Source of the DNA: Collimonas antrihumi
GTDB lineage: Bacteria; Pseudomonadota; Gammaproteobacteria; Burkholderiales; Burkholderiaceae_D
Reading direction: 5' to 3'
NCBI RefSeq assembly: GCF_018304965.1
Contig: NZ_JAGQED010000018.1
Coordinates: 25,956-89,955, forward strand
Length of the DNA stretch: 64,000 nucleotides
In this document: piece by piece, positions 39,801-50,025 of the stretch
Numbering within the stretch: the first letter of the stretch is position 1
How the letters are laid out: every line of letters starts with the position of its first letter
Position numbers and translations under genes: made by a program
The notes under the pieces: generated by a model
The model's database searches: none
Seen by the model: only the letters and a program-made list of their open reading frames with translations
What the model was told of the DNA's origin: nothing

Positions 39801-40335
39801 CGCGGCGGCGTTCCTTGTATTTGGAAACGCCGGCGGCCTCCTCCAGGAAAACCCGCAGCTCTTCGGGACGCGCCTCGATGATGCGCGAAATCATGCCTTG
39901 GCCGATGATCGCGTAAGCGCGTGGACCAAGGCCGGTGCCCATGAAAATATCCTGGATGTCGCGCCGCCGTACTGCCTGGTTGTTGATGTAATAAGTCGAG
40001 GTGCCGTCGCGCGTCAACGTGCGCTTGACGGCGATTTCAGCATATTGGCTCCACTGCCCGGCGGCTTTGCCGAGACCGTTGTCGAACACCAGCTCGACCG
40101 ATGAACGGCCGGCCGGCTTGCGATTGGACGAGCCGTTGAAAATAACGTCCTGCATCGATTCGCCGCGCAGCTCGGAGGCCTTGGACTCGCCCAGAACCCA
40201 GCGCACGGCGTCGATGATGTTGGACTTGCCGCAACCATTAGGCCCGACCACACCGACCAGCTGGCCGGGGACCTGGAAATTGGTGGGATCAACGAAAGAC
40301 TTGAATCCTGATAATTTAATGGAGGTTAAACGCAC
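36805..40335 (-). CDS. smc: Chromosome segregation protein SMC
   Basis: A 1176-residue SMC ATPase. The GTG start at 40335 gives the standard N-terminus MRLTSIKLSGFKSFVDPT; the open frame extends upstream without conservation and no strong ribosome-binding site is seen. Walker A GPNGCGKS is at 31-38, a long coiled coil surrounds a hinge near 500-650, and the C-terminal head has LLSGGEKALTATAL and FCLLDEVDAPLDDAN. It organises and segregates the chromosome with ScpA/B. It heads the leftward series into zipA and ligA. Confidence 0.96.
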   Translation of the reverse strand: MRLTSIKLSGFKSFVDPTNFQVPGQLVGVVGPNGCGKSNIIDAVRWVLGESKASELRGESMQDVIFNGSSNRKPAGRSSVELVFDNGLGKAAGQWSQYAEIAVKRTLTRDGTSTYYINNQAVRRRDIQDIFMGTGLGPRAYAIIGQGMISRIIEARPEELRVFLEEAAGVSKYKERRRETENRLNDTRENLVRVEDILRELNANLAKLQSQAAVAQKFHELQGDQEEKQKLLWLLRKNEAKTEQEKYFREIEKAQTDLEEQTAKLRHVETELEHMRQAHYAAGDRMHQAQGHLYQTNSEIGSLEAQIKFVIESRNRLQSQLNSLTAQRDQWQRQGTQFQDDLVEAEMHLQELAARVEQSQVASQQHNDQLPALEQSWREAQLKSTESRGKIMQIQQQIELESTHQRNASNILNGLSSRRERLAQEKNGLNLPDNAHLTNLRMQLEEKQAGLEEIGMQLEEAQEQQPRLEEERRNAQQQVNTESANNAQLEARLTALKQLQESVQTEGKVQPWLQKHELAGLPRLWQKLHIDGGWETALESVLRERTSALEMSNLDWAKAFFNDAPPAKLALFSPNGVAAVENNETPGGLKPFLNLLQLNDPGLRVLMQDWLHNFYAADDTVTAFAERSKLPLGASFVTRQGHVISKTGVRFYASDSEQDGMLARQQEIENITKQLRAQQMLADEARSRSVRAEAALSQATQRLQEMRQRHTGLTQAVHGLQIDVMKLSELQERFNQRSSQISSDLAEIAAQESEQQQVKMESEAKFEQLDMELAELQEKHEDGQTDYLGKEQQLNDARQRLREMERAAQEAEFAEKSHRNKIEELKRSIATALEQAAQLFANMQQGHLELESLDDQAAQAGLQDLLDKRSEQERALADTRHELDQVSQNLRQHEETRLQAERSLQPQRDRIMELQLKEQAARLNQEQYVQQLLEAQADEAALSEKLTADMRPSYLQGEVTRLTNAIGALGAVNLAALDELAQASERKNFLDAQNADLTEAINTLQDAIHKIDKETRDLLQDTFDKVNLHFAELFPILFGGGQAKLIMTGDEILDSGVQVMAQPPGKKNATIHLLSGGEKALTATALVFSMFQLNPAPFCLLDEVDAPLDDANTERFCNMVKRMSAHTQFLFISHNKIAMEMAQQLIGVTMQEQGVSRIVAVDMEAARSFASDTVPA

Positions 40336-40722
40336 GTTATCGACTGTTCTTATCAAAGTCGGCGAAAAAGCGGCCGTCACACTTAACACTATAAAAACGA
40401 GGAAAAACCTCGCAGGAGGTCGACATCATAACATTCCGCCTTGCCATATATACGATCTGATGACTGCTGCGAGCGGGAAAGATTGACTTCCGGTTTGGGG
40501 CCAAAGCGTTAAAAAAGTTCAAGAAGACAATGGAAAGCTGAAAAAATCACATCGAATCGGCGTTTTTCGCTCTTCCTCACTCTCAAAACCGGGCAACGGC
40601 GGCGATCAAAGCCGCGCTTCTGTATATAATGCAAACAGCGCAGTTCAGGCTTTAAGTCAGGCTTTTAAAGCCGCTTTTCCTTATTTCATTTTGTTATTCA
40701 TTCATCATCAACAATTAACCAC
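40336..40722. promoter_or_regulatory. smc/dapC divergent intergenic region
   Basis: A 387-bp region between two divergent genes and without its own gene. A TATAAT box at 40625-40630 about 90 bp before dapC is the best promoter candidate, though no good -35 box was seen. CGAGG-AAAAA-CCTCG at about 40398-40412 is a small hairpin in the smc leader. The 100 bases before dapC are pyrimidine-rich. Confidence 0.4.
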
Positions 40723-41937
40723 GTGAATCCATTACTAGACCGGCTGCAGCCGTATCCGTTTGAAAAACTGCGCGCGTTATTCGCCGACGTCACGCCCAAC
40801 CCGGCATACAAGCCGATCAGCCTTGGAATCGGCGAGCCTAAGCATCCGACTCCGAAGTTTATCCAGCAAGCGCTGAGCGATAACCTTAGCGGCCTGGCCA
40901 GCTACCCCAGCACCATCGGCGCGGAACCTTTACGCGCAGCGATCGCCGGCTGGCTGGAGCGCCGCTACGGTCTGCCGCCACTCGATCCGGCGACTCAGAT
41001 CCTGCCCGTCAATGGTTCGCGCGAAGCGTTGTTTGCGCTGGCGCAGACGGTGGTCGATCCCAGCCAGGCAGATGCGCTGGTGATGTGCCCCAATCCGTTT
41101 TACCAAATTTACGAAGGCGCTGCCTATCTGTCGGGCGCCCAGCCGTATTTCGTCAACTCCGACCCGAGCCGCAACTTCGCCCCGGATTACCGCAGCGTGC
41201 CGGATGATGTCTGGCCGCGCGTCAAGCTGCTGTACCTGTGCTCGCCAGGCAATCCGACCGGCGCCGTATTGTCGCTGGAAGACTGGAAAGAATTGTTTGC
41301 GCTGTCGGATCGCCACGGCTTCGTGATTGCGGCTGACGAGTGCTATTCCGAGATTTATTTCAAGCCGGAAGCGCCTTTGGGCGGATTGCAAGCCGCAAAT
41401 ATCCTGGGACGTAGCGCGGGTCGTGGCGGTTATCCACGCCTGATCGCCTTTTCCAGCTTGTCGAAGCGCTCCAATGTGCCGGGCATGCGCTCAGGTTTTG
41501 TGGCCGGCGATGCCGCCATCCTGAAGAAATTCCTGCTGTATCGTACTTATCACGGCGGCGCCATGAGCCCGCCAGTGCAAGCGGCTTCGGTCGCCGCCTG
41601 GAACGACGAAACCCACGTCGTCGAAAACCGCGCCAAATACATGGCTAAATTTCAACAAGTCACGCCAGTGCTGCAAACCGTGCTGGACGTAGCGCTGCCT
41701 GATGCCGGCTTTTATCTCTGGGCCAAAGTAGATAAGCTGGCAAACATCTCCGATACCGACTTCGCCAAGCGGCTGTATGCCGAATATAATGTAACGGTAT
41801 TACCCGGCAGCTACTTGGCGCGCGACGCCCATGGCAGCAACCCGGGCCGGCAACGCATCCGCATGGCGCTGGTGGCGGAGGTGGAAGAATGCCTCGAAGC
41901 AGCGCAGCGAATCGCCGCTTTCTGCCGCGGCCTTTAG
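40723..41937 (+). CDS. dapC: Succinyldiaminopimelate transaminase
   Basis: A 404-residue fold-type I aminotransferase starting at GTG 40723. LCSPGNPTGAVLS and the PLP lysine region SSLSKRSNVPGMRSGF are clear. DapC transfers the amino group to N-succinyl-2-amino-6-ketopimelate in lysine and peptidoglycan diaminopimelate synthesis. The following dapD, and dapE two genes later, confirm the pathway. There is no obvious ribosome-binding site. Confidence 0.93.
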   Translation: MNPLLDRLQPYPFEKLRALFADVTPNPAYKPISLGIGEPKHPTPKFIQQALSDNLSGLASYPSTIGAEPLRAAIAGWLERRYGLPPLDPATQILPVNGSREALFALAQTVVDPSQADALVMCPNPFYQIYEGAAYLSGAQPYFVNSDPSRNFAPDYRSVPDDVWPRVKLLYLCSPGNPTGAVLSLEDWKELFALSDRHGFVIAADECYSEIYFKPEAPLGGLQAANILGRSAGRGGYPRLIAFSSLSKRSNVPGMRSGFVAGDAAILKKFLLYRTYHGGAMSPPVQAASVAAWNDETHVVENRAKYMAKFQQVTPVLQTVLDVALPDAGFYLWAKVDKLANISDTDFAKRLYAEYNVTVLPGSYLARDAHGSNPGRQRIRMALVAEVEECLEAAQRIAAFCRGL

Positions 41938-42037
41938 CACTCTGATCTTACTTATTGCTCTATGACGATGTATCTCATTCGTCGTCATGGTCAAATTCAT
42001 GTTTTTTAAACTTTTCATTTTCATTTAGCGATCAATC

Positions 42038-42865
42038 ATGACTCAATCTCTGCAAGCATTTATCGACCAGGCCTGGGAACAGCGTACCGAATTCTCACCT
42101 AAGACCGCGCCGGCCGATGTCCGCGAAGCGGTGGCCAAGGTCATCGCCGAACTCAATCAGGGCACCTTGCGTGTCGCCGAAAAAATCGACGGCAACTGGG
42201 TAGTCAATCAATGGATCAAGAAAGCCGTGCTGCTGTCGTTCCGCCTGGAAGACAACCTGCCTATGCCGGCCGGCGACAACATGCAGTTCTACGACAAAGT
42301 CCCGACCAAGTTTGCCAATTACACCGCGGAAGATTTCGCCAAGGGCGGTTTCCGCGTGGTGCCGCCGGCAGTTGCCCGTCACGGCAGCTTCATCGGCAAG
42401 AACGTGGTCTTGATGCCGTCCTACGTCAACATCGGCGCGTATGTCGACGAAGGCACCATGGTCGATACATGGGCCACTGTCGGTTCCTGCGCGCAGATCG
42501 GCAAGAACGTTCACTTGTCCGGCGGCGTCGGCATCGGCGGCGTGCTGGAACCGATGCAAGCCAACCCGACCATCATCGAAGACAACTGCTTCATCGGCGC
42601 CCGTTCGGAAATCGTCGAAGGCGTGATCGTTGAAGAAAATTCGGTAATTTCGATGGGCGTCTACATCGGCCAGTCGACCAAGATTTACGACCGCGCTACC
42701 GGTGAAGTCACTTACGGCCGCATCCCTTCGGGTTCGGTGGTGGTTTCCGGCAGCTTGCCTTCGGCCGATGGCAAATACAGCTTGTATTGCGCGGTCATCG
42801 TCAAGCGTGTCGATGCGAAAACCCGCGCCAAGACTGGCATCAACGAGTTGCTGCGTGAAGCTTAA
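42038..42865 (+). CDS. dapD: Tetrahydrodipicolinate N-succinyltransferase
   Basis: A 275-residue left-handed beta-helix acyltransferase. The hexapeptide-repeat region with [37 protein letters not shown] and [18 protein letters not shown] sequence is characteristic. It succinylates tetrahydrodipicolinate, the step before DapC. It lies 100 bp after dapC and is followed by a REP-like element. Confidence 0.96.
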   Translation: MTQSLQAFIDQAWEQRTEFSPKTAPADVREAVAKVIAELNQGTLRVAEKIDGNWVVNQWIKKAVLLSFRLEDNLPMPAGDNMQFYDKVPTKFANYTAEDFAKGGFRVVPPAVARHGSFIGKNVVLMPSYVNIGAYVDEGTMVDTWATVGSCAQIGKNVHLSGGVGIGGVLEPMQANPTIIEDNCFIGARSEIVEGVIVEENSVISMGVYIGQSTKIYDRATGEVTYGRIPSGSVVVSGSLPSADGKYSLYCAVIVKRVDAKTRAKTGINELLREA

Positions 42866-42917
42866 CCCAAGAAGAATAGGGAGCCCTCAACAACTCCAAT
42901 GCGTCATTGGTGACCCC

Positions 42918-42997
42918 GTCATTCCCGCGAACGCGGGAATCCAGTTTATGCAGTAGCTTGGACTCCCCGCCTTGGCGCCCGCGTTCGCGGGGATGAC
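42918..42997. repeat. REP/MITE-like element with GTCATTCCCGCGAACGCGGG ends
   Basis: Left GTCATTCCCGCGAACGCGGG (42918-42937) and right CCCGCGTTCGCGGGGATGAC (42978-42997) are near-perfect inverted repeats around AATCCAG and GGACTCC. This is a widespread proteobacterial repeat type. It separates dapD from the pilU-like gene and could form a long hairpin in the transcript. Confidence 0.88.
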
Positions 42998-43044
42998 TAT
43001 TATTGTATTTTTCCTGTCGCATTTTCTGTATTAAGGAGTTTTTG

Positions 43045-44190
43045 ATGGCAATGGATCGCTTGTTTCATCTGATGCAGGAAAAAAGTGCTTCGGACATGTT
43101 CCTGGCGCCTGGCTCGCCGATTCATCTGAAGATCAAGGGCCACATGGTCCCGGTCAATCAGCAGAACATGGATCAACACACTATCCAGATGCTGTTGAAC
43201 GAGGTGCTGTCTGCCGAGCGCTTGCAAGAGCTGGAACGCAATAATGAGTTGAATCTCGGTTTGCCGGTAGCCGGTGTCGGCAGTTTCCGGCTGTCGGCGT
43301 TCCGCCAGCGCGGCAGCATTTCCGCTGTGATCCGTTACATTCCCTTCCAGATCCCCGCATTTGAAACACTGCGCCTGCCGCCTGCGCTGGTCGAACTGAT
43401 CGGCCGCAAGCGCGGTTTGCTGTTAGTGGTGGGCGCCACCGGCTCCGGCAAGTCGACGACTATCGCCTCGATGCTGGACCATCGCAACAAAACCCAGGCA
43501 GGCCATATCCTGACCCTGGAAGATCCTATCGAATTCCTGTTCCATAATCACCGTTCGATCGTCAACCAGCGCGAAATCGGCAGCGACACCACCGATCTCA
43601 ATGGCGCCTTGAAGAACGCGTTGCGGCAAGCGCCGGATTGCATCCTGATCGGCGAAATCCGCGACAAGGAAACCATGTCGGCCGCCATGGCCTATGCCCA
43701 GTCCGGCCATCTGGTGGTATCGACGCTGCACGCCAACAATACCTACCGCGCGCTGAACCGCATCATCAGTTTTTATCCGATTGAAAACCGGCCGGCGCTG
43801 CTGGAAGACCTGGCTTCGACCCTGGCTGCGATTGTTTCGCAGCGACTGGTCACTACCGTCGATGGCGAGCGCACCCCGGCGGTCGAAATCATGCTCAACA
43901 CGCGTCACGTTTCTGAACTGATAGAAGAAGACAATATCAGCCAGATCAAAGAAGCGATGGAGAAGAGCCTGGCACCCGGTTCGCAAACCTTCGAGCAGGC
44001 GCTGATGCAATTGATCGAGGATGGCGTCATCACCCAGGACGAAGCGCTGGCGCACGCCGATTCCCCAAGCAACCTGTACTGGCTGATCAACAACCACACG
44101 CCGAGTTCCAAGAAGAATTCGACTCCGGTGACGCCAGAACCGGAACGCGTCGAAGGCGCGACCTTCACCGAATTCACACTGGATTTATAA
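43045..44190 (+). CDS. pilU: PilT/PilU-family type IV pilus retraction ATPase
   Basis: A 381-residue hexameric secretion ATPase. The start is ATG 43045 with AAGGAG upstream. Walker A GATGSGKST is at 130-138, the Asp box LTLEDPIEF at 157-165, Walker B DCILIGEIRD at 198-207 and the His box STLHANN at 226-232. The N-terminus (MAMDRLFHLM...SASDMFL) and the C-terminal extension beyond 345 fit PilU rather than PilT. No other pilus gene is near; it is inserted among dap genes, as seen in related Burkholderiales. Confidence 0.88.
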   Translation: MAMDRLFHLMQEKSASDMFLAPGSPIHLKIKGHMVPVNQQNMDQHTIQMLLNEVLSAERLQELERNNELNLGLPVAGVGSFRLSAFRQRGSISAVIRYIPFQIPAFETLRLPPALVELIGRKRGLLLVVGATGSGKSTTIASMLDHRNKTQAGHILTLEDPIEFLFHNHRSIVNQREIGSDTTDLNGALKNALRQAPDCILIGEIRDKETMSAAMAYAQSGHLVVSTLHANNTYRALNRIISFYPIENRPALLEDLASTLAAIVSQRLVTTVDGERTPAVEIMLNTRHVSELIEEDNISQIKEAMEKSLAPGSQTFEQALMQLIEDGVITQDEALAHADSPSNLYWLINNHTPSSKKNSTPVTPEPERVEGATFTEFTLDL

Positions 44191-44204
44191 ACCGCATTCA
44201 ATCT

Positions 44205-45727
<1,523 letters not shown>

Positions 45728-45730
45728 CCG

Positions 45731-45863
45731 TAAGGTGTCACTTTGCCCACGCGTGACCGCGATAATCGGAGTACAAGCCCCCGACGGCACGGAAACAGGC
45801 AATAGGTGCTGCCAATTCGGTGCTGCCAATTCACGCGTGGGCACAAAGGCGTGCCCACCCTAC
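45731..45863. repeat. Dispersed palindromic repeat, member E, with an internal 14-bp duplication
   Basis: Left AAGGTGTCACTTTGCCCACG, right GGCGTGCCCACCCTAC; the interior CGCGTGACCGCGATAATCGG matches member C. GGTGCTGCCAATTC is repeated twice in tandem at 45805-45832, which is not seen in the other members. It lies between dapE and prmB. A TATAAT word at 45890-45895, just outside the repeat, may belong to the prmB promoter. Confidence 0.88.
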
Positions 45864-45969
45864 TTGTCCGCCCAGGCACCCGCGTCAGATATAATGCGGT
45901 CTTGATCGAATCCTGACAAGATAGCGCCAATACCCGGCCATTGCCAGCCCCACCTTTATTATCCGCACC

Positions 45970-46854
45970 ATGACACCACAATCCTTTACCTCCATCCGCG
46001 ACCTGCTGCGCTATGCAGTTACCCGCTTCAATACCGCCGGCCTGTTCTTCGGCCACGGCAGCAGCAACGCGCTGGATGAGGCAGCCTACCTGATCCTGCA
46101 TACGCTGAAGCTACCGCTGGACAAGATCGAGCCGTTTTTCGACGCGCGCCTGCTGCCGCATGAAATCGACGCCGTGCTGCAGGTAATTGAAAAACGCAGC
46201 ACCGATCGCGTTCCTGCCGCCTACATTACCAATGAAGCCTGGCTGGGCGAATACCGTTTTTACGTCGACCAGCGCGTGATCGTGCCGCGCTCGTTCATCG
46301 CCGAGCTGATTCCTGACCATTTCTCGCCATGGCTGCAAGATCCCGCGGCTGTCAGCAATATCCTGGAACTGTGCACCGGCTCCGGCTGCCTGCCTATCAT
46401 GCTGGCGGATGCTTTCCCGCAGGCCCATGTCGATACCGCGGATATTTCGGCCGATGCGCTGGCCGTGGCGCGTCGCAATGTGGATGACTATGAATTGCAG
46501 GATCGCATCACGCTGATCGAATCCGACCTGTACAGCAAAGTCCCGGCAAAAAAATACGACCTGATCGTCACCAACCCGCCGTATGTCAATTCCGGTTCGA
46601 TGGACAAGTTGCCGCCTGAATATCTGCGTGAACCGCAAATCGCCTTGGCTGGCGGCAGCGACGGCATGGATCTGGTGCGCAAGATTGTTGCCGGCGCCAA
46701 GCAACGCCTGACGGCCAACGGCATACTCGTGGTTGAAATCGGCAACGAGCGCGCCTTCGCCGAAGCCGCATTCCCGGACCTGGAAATGACCTGGGTATCG
46801 ACCAGCGCCGGCGACGACATGGTATTCCTGCTGACCGCTGACCAATTGCCTTAA
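45970..46854 (+). CDS. prmB: Ribosomal protein uL3 glutamine N5-methyltransferase
   Basis: A 294-residue class I methyltransferase. The SAM loop ELCTGSGCLPIML is at 133-145, and the glutamine-methylating NPPYV motif at 202-206 is followed by LPPEYLREPQIALAGGSDGMD, which fits PrmB. It methylates L3 on the large ribosomal subunit. It is downstream of dapE but separated by repeat E and may have its own promoter. Confidence 0.93.
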   Translation: MTPQSFTSIRDLLRYAVTRFNTAGLFFGHGSSNALDEAAYLILHTLKLPLDKIEPFFDARLLPHEIDAVLQVIEKRSTDRVPAAYITNEAWLGEYRFYVDQRVIVPRSFIAELIPDHFSPWLQDPAAVSNILELCTGSGCLPIMLADAFPQAHVDTADISADALAVARRNVDDYELQDRITLIESDLYSKVPAKKYDLIVTNPPYVNSGSMDKLPPEYLREPQIALAGGSDGMDLVRKIVAGAKQRLTANGILVVEIGNERAFAEAAFPDLEMTWVSTSAGDDMVFLLTADQLP

Positions 46855-46997
46855 ATCGTCCCCCCAGTTATGGGGTCCATGCCCGGGCACAGCAAATACG
46901 TAATAAGCAAGACCATCGCAACCTGCATGTTGTTGAATTTGAAATTTAAACGCATGCATGGCCACTCATTTAGCAAGATAGTTAGCAGATAGTAGAC

Positions 46998-49001
46998 ATG
47001 ATACGTTTTCAACAAGTTTCCCTGATGCGCGGCGTCAAGCCTTTGCTCGACAATGTCGACGTCACCCTTAACCCGGGCGACAAGATCGGCCTGATCGGTG
47101 CTAACGGCGCCGGCAAGTCCAGCCTGTTCGGACTGCTGCGCGGGGAGCTGCATGCCGACCTCGGCGAAATCGATTTCCCGACGAAATGGCGCATGGCCTA
47201 CGTTGCCCAGGAAACCCCGGCGCTGGACCGTCCTGCAATTGAGTACGCTATCGACGGCGACGTCACCCTGCGCCGCCTGGAAGAAGAACTGGCGTTCCTC
47301 GAAAGCGAACCCGAAACCACCTCCAACGGCATTCTGATCGGCGAACTGTATAGCGCCCTGGCCGATGCCGATGCTTACACTGTGCGTTCGCGTGCCGAAC
47401 AATTGCTGACCGGCCTCGGCTTCTCGCTGGCGCAAATGGATCAGCCGGTGGCCAGCTTCTCCGGCGGCTGGCGCATGCGCCTCAACCTGGCGCAAGCACT
47501 GATGTGCCCATCCGACCTGCTGCTGCTGGATGAACCGACCAATCACTTGGACCTGGACGCCATCATCTGGCTGGAAGACTGGCTCAAGCGCTATCCCGGC
47601 ACCCTGATCATCATCTCCCATGACCGCGATTTCCTCGACGGCGTGGTGAATGTCATCGTGCATATCGATGAGCGCAAGCTGAAGCGTTACTCGGGTAACT
47701 ATTCCTCGTTCGAGCGGCAGCGTTCTGCGCAGCTGGAACTGGCTGCCGGTACTTTGGAAAAGCAAATGCGCCAGCGTGCGCATCTGGAGTCGTTCATCAA
47801 CCGCTTCAAGGCCCAGGCCAGCAAAGCGCGTCAGGCCCAAAGCCGGATGAAGGCCCTGGCCAAGATGGAAGAGTTGGCGCCGTTGCGCGCGGCTGCTGAA
47901 TTCTCTTTCGAATTCCGGGTGCCGTTGAGCGCACCTAATCCCTTGCTGGTGATGGAAGATGTGAGCGCCGGCTACCGCACCGAAAGCGAAACCAGCCACG
48001 ACGTCACCGAAAAGGTGATCATCGCCGGCATCAATTTCTCTCTGCAGATCGGCCAGCGTATCGGCCTGCTGGGTGTCAACGGCGCCGGTAAATCGACTTT
48101 CATCAAAACCATCGCGGAAGAACTCAAGCCATTGCGTGGCGACGCCCAATTCGGCAAGGGCCTGTCGATCGGCTACTTCGCCCAGCACCAGGTGGAAATG
48201 CTGCGCCATGACGAATCGCCGCTGTGGCATATGGGCAAGATCGCGCCAACCGTGCGCGAGCAAGAGTTGCGCAACTTCCTCGGCAGCTTCAATTTCAACG
48301 GCCCGATGGTGACCAGCTCGATCGCACCATTTTCCGGCGGCGAAAAAGCGCGCCTCGCGCTGGCCCTGATCGTCTGGCAGCGCCCCAACCTGCTGCTGCT
48401 GGATGAACCGACCAACCATCTGGACCTGGAAACCCGCGAAGCACTGACCATGGCGCTGGCGCAGTTCGAAGGCACTCTGGTATTGGTATCGCATGATCGC
48501 CATCTGTTGCGCGCCACTACCGATCAGTTCATCATCGTCGCCGACGGCAAGGTAGCGCCATTCGACGGCGACCTGGACGATTACAAGGACTGGCTGTTCA
48601 AGACCAAGCTGGCGGCCAAAAACAGTGCGACCGATGCCGCGCTGCCAAAAGCCGGCAGCAAGGCAAAAATCGCCAGTGCGGTCGCTCCGGCGGCGGCTGT
48701 GGTCGACACTGCCGACCGCCGCGAACAAAAGCGTGCGGAAGCCGAAGCGCGGCAAAAGCTGGCGGCGCAGAAGAAACCGATCGAATCGCGCATCAAGCGC
48801 CTGGATGAACAGATCGCCAAACGCAGCGCGCAGAAGCATACTGTCGATACGCGCCTGGCCGATCCGGAAATCTACGATAAAGACAAGAAAAAGGAATTGG
48901 CGACGCTGCTGGCCGATCAGGCGTTTTATGCCAAGGAACTGACGCAACTGGAGGCGGAATGGCTGGAGCAACAGGAAGCGCTGGAGCAACTGGGCAATTA
49001 A
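46998..49001 (+). CDS. yheS: ABC-F family ATPase, YheS type
   Basis: A 667-residue soluble protein with two ABC domains and no membrane segments. Walker A sites are GANGAGKSS (34-42) and GVNGAGKST (about 355); signatures SFSGGWRMRL and PFSGGEKARL; two LLLLDEPTNHLDL Walker B sites. A charged C-terminal coiled coil (about 570-660) follows. ABC-F proteins act on the ribosome during stalled translation. The next gene begins inside its last 43 bases. Confidence 0.93.
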   Translation: MIRFQQVSLMRGVKPLLDNVDVTLNPGDKIGLIGANGAGKSSLFGLLRGELHADLGEIDFPTKWRMAYVAQETPALDRPAIEYAIDGDVTLRRLEEELAFLESEPETTSNGILIGELYSALADADAYTVRSRAEQLLTGLGFSLAQMDQPVASFSGGWRMRLNLAQALMCPSDLLLLDEPTNHLDLDAIIWLEDWLKRYPGTLIIISHDRDFLDGVVNVIVHIDERKLKRYSGNYSSFERQRSAQLELAAGTLEKQMRQRAHLESFINRFKAQASKARQAQSRMKALAKMEELAPLRAAAEFSFEFRVPLSAPNPLLVMEDVSAGYRTESETSHDVTEKVIIAGINFSLQIGQRIGLLGVNGAGKSTFIKTIAEELKPLRGDAQFGKGLSIGYFAQHQVEMLRHDESPLWHMGKIAPTVREQELRNFLGSFNFNGPMVTSSIAPFSGGEKARLALALIVWQRPNLLLLDEPTNHLDLETREALTMALAQFEGTLVLVSHDRHLLRATTDQFIIVADGKVAPFDGDLDDYKDWLFKTKLAAKNSATDAALPKAGSKAKIASAVAPAAAVVDTADRREQKRAEAEARQKLAAQKKPIESRIKRLDEQIAKRSAQKHTVDTRLADPEIYDKDKKKELATLLADQAFYAKELTQLEAEWLEQQEALEQLGN

Positions 49002-49882
49002 CTAGGCAACTGAGCGCAATACCGGACGGCGGCCAACGCCGTCCCCGCACGCTAAGCTTAAGTATCATCGGTTGCGGCAAAGTCGGCCAGACTCTGGGCC
49101 GGCTTTGGCACGAGCGCCAGACTTTTGTCTTGCTCGACATCCTGAACCGTTCCTCTGCCAGCGCACAACAGGCCTGCGCCTTCATCGGCGCCGGTAGCGT
49201 AGCGGCAGGCCATGCCGGTCTGCGCAGCGCTGACGTCTATCTGATTGCCGCCGGCGACGACCAGATCGCCGCTTGTTGCAACGCCCTCGCCGCCGCAGGC
49301 AAACTGCAGCCGGGCAGCATTGTGTTTCATTGCAGCGGCGCGCTGTCGTCGCTTGAACTGGCTGCCGCCACTGCACAAGGCGCGGCCGTCGCCAGCATCC
49401 ATCCCATCCGCAGCTTTGCCGATCCACAACAGGTCGCTGGTCATTTCGACGGCACCTGGTGCGGCAGCGAAGGCGATGCAGCCGCCCTGGCGGTTCTCGG
49501 CCCCGCATTCAGCGCGATCGGCGCGCAGTCGGTGGCGATCCGGCGCGAGCAAAAGACCTTGTACCACGCTGCCGCAGTATTCGCCTCCAACTATCAGGTG
49601 ACGCTGATCGACGTCGCACAGCAGGCTTACGTTGCGGCGGGCATTGCGCCTGAGCTTGCCTTGAAATTGATCGAACCGCTGCTGTCTGAAAGCGCGGCCA
49701 ACGCTTTCCGTCTCGGTCCGGCAACCGCCCTCACCGGCCCGATCGCGCGCGGCGACCTGGCCACAGTCGCCAGGCAATATCAGGCGGTCCTGCAATGGCA
49801 ACCGCACATCGCGGAGCTGTATCAACAGTTTGCGGCATTGAGCACCGATCTGGCCCTACGCAAGAAAAACAGCGAGCCGTAA
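48959..49882 (+). CDS. Rossmann-like and DUF2520 domain protein
   Basis: A 307-residue protein. After a Gly/Ala-rich lead, LSIIGCGKVGQTLGRLW is an N-terminal NAD(P)-binding loop (about 34-50), then HCSGALSSLEL and ASIHPIRSFADP (about 123-150) and a C-terminal helical DUF2520 domain. It resembles ketopantoate reductase or F420-dependent oxidoreductases, but the substrate is unknown. ATG 48959 has GGAGG four bases upstream and overlaps the ABC-F gene by 43 bases. Confidence 0.82.
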   Translation: MAGATGSAGATGQLTRQLSAIPDGGQRRPRTLSLSIIGCGKVGQTLGRLWHERQTFVLLDILNRSSASAQQACAFIGAGSVAAGHAGLRSADVYLIAAGDDQIAACCNALAAAGKLQPGSIVFHCSGALSSLELAAATAQGAAVASIHPIRSFADPQQVAGHFDGTWCGSEGDAAALAVLGPAFSAIGAQSVAIRREQKTLYHAAAVFASNYQVTLIDVAQQAYVAAGIAPELALKLIEPLLSESAANAFRLGPATALTGPIARGDLATVARQYQAVLQWQPHIAELYQQFAALSTDLALRKKNSEP

Positions 49883-50025
49883 ATTGCCTAGATCGGCGAT
49901 AACTGATATTTTCCTGAAATGCAAAGACAATAAGTACATATAAAGTCGCAAAACCATCATTTCACATTTGCAGGGAAATACGCTTAACATAGTGCTACCA
50001 ATCGCTACCAACCAAAGGAAAAGAA

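Noticed and set aside
46851..48989. Open frame of about 712 codons on the - strand opposite the ABC-F gene
   Set aside because: It mirrors a highly conserved + strand gene with two complete ABC domains; the antisense protein has low-complexity Gln/Arg/Phe composition and no family features. It is a GC-rich shadow frame.
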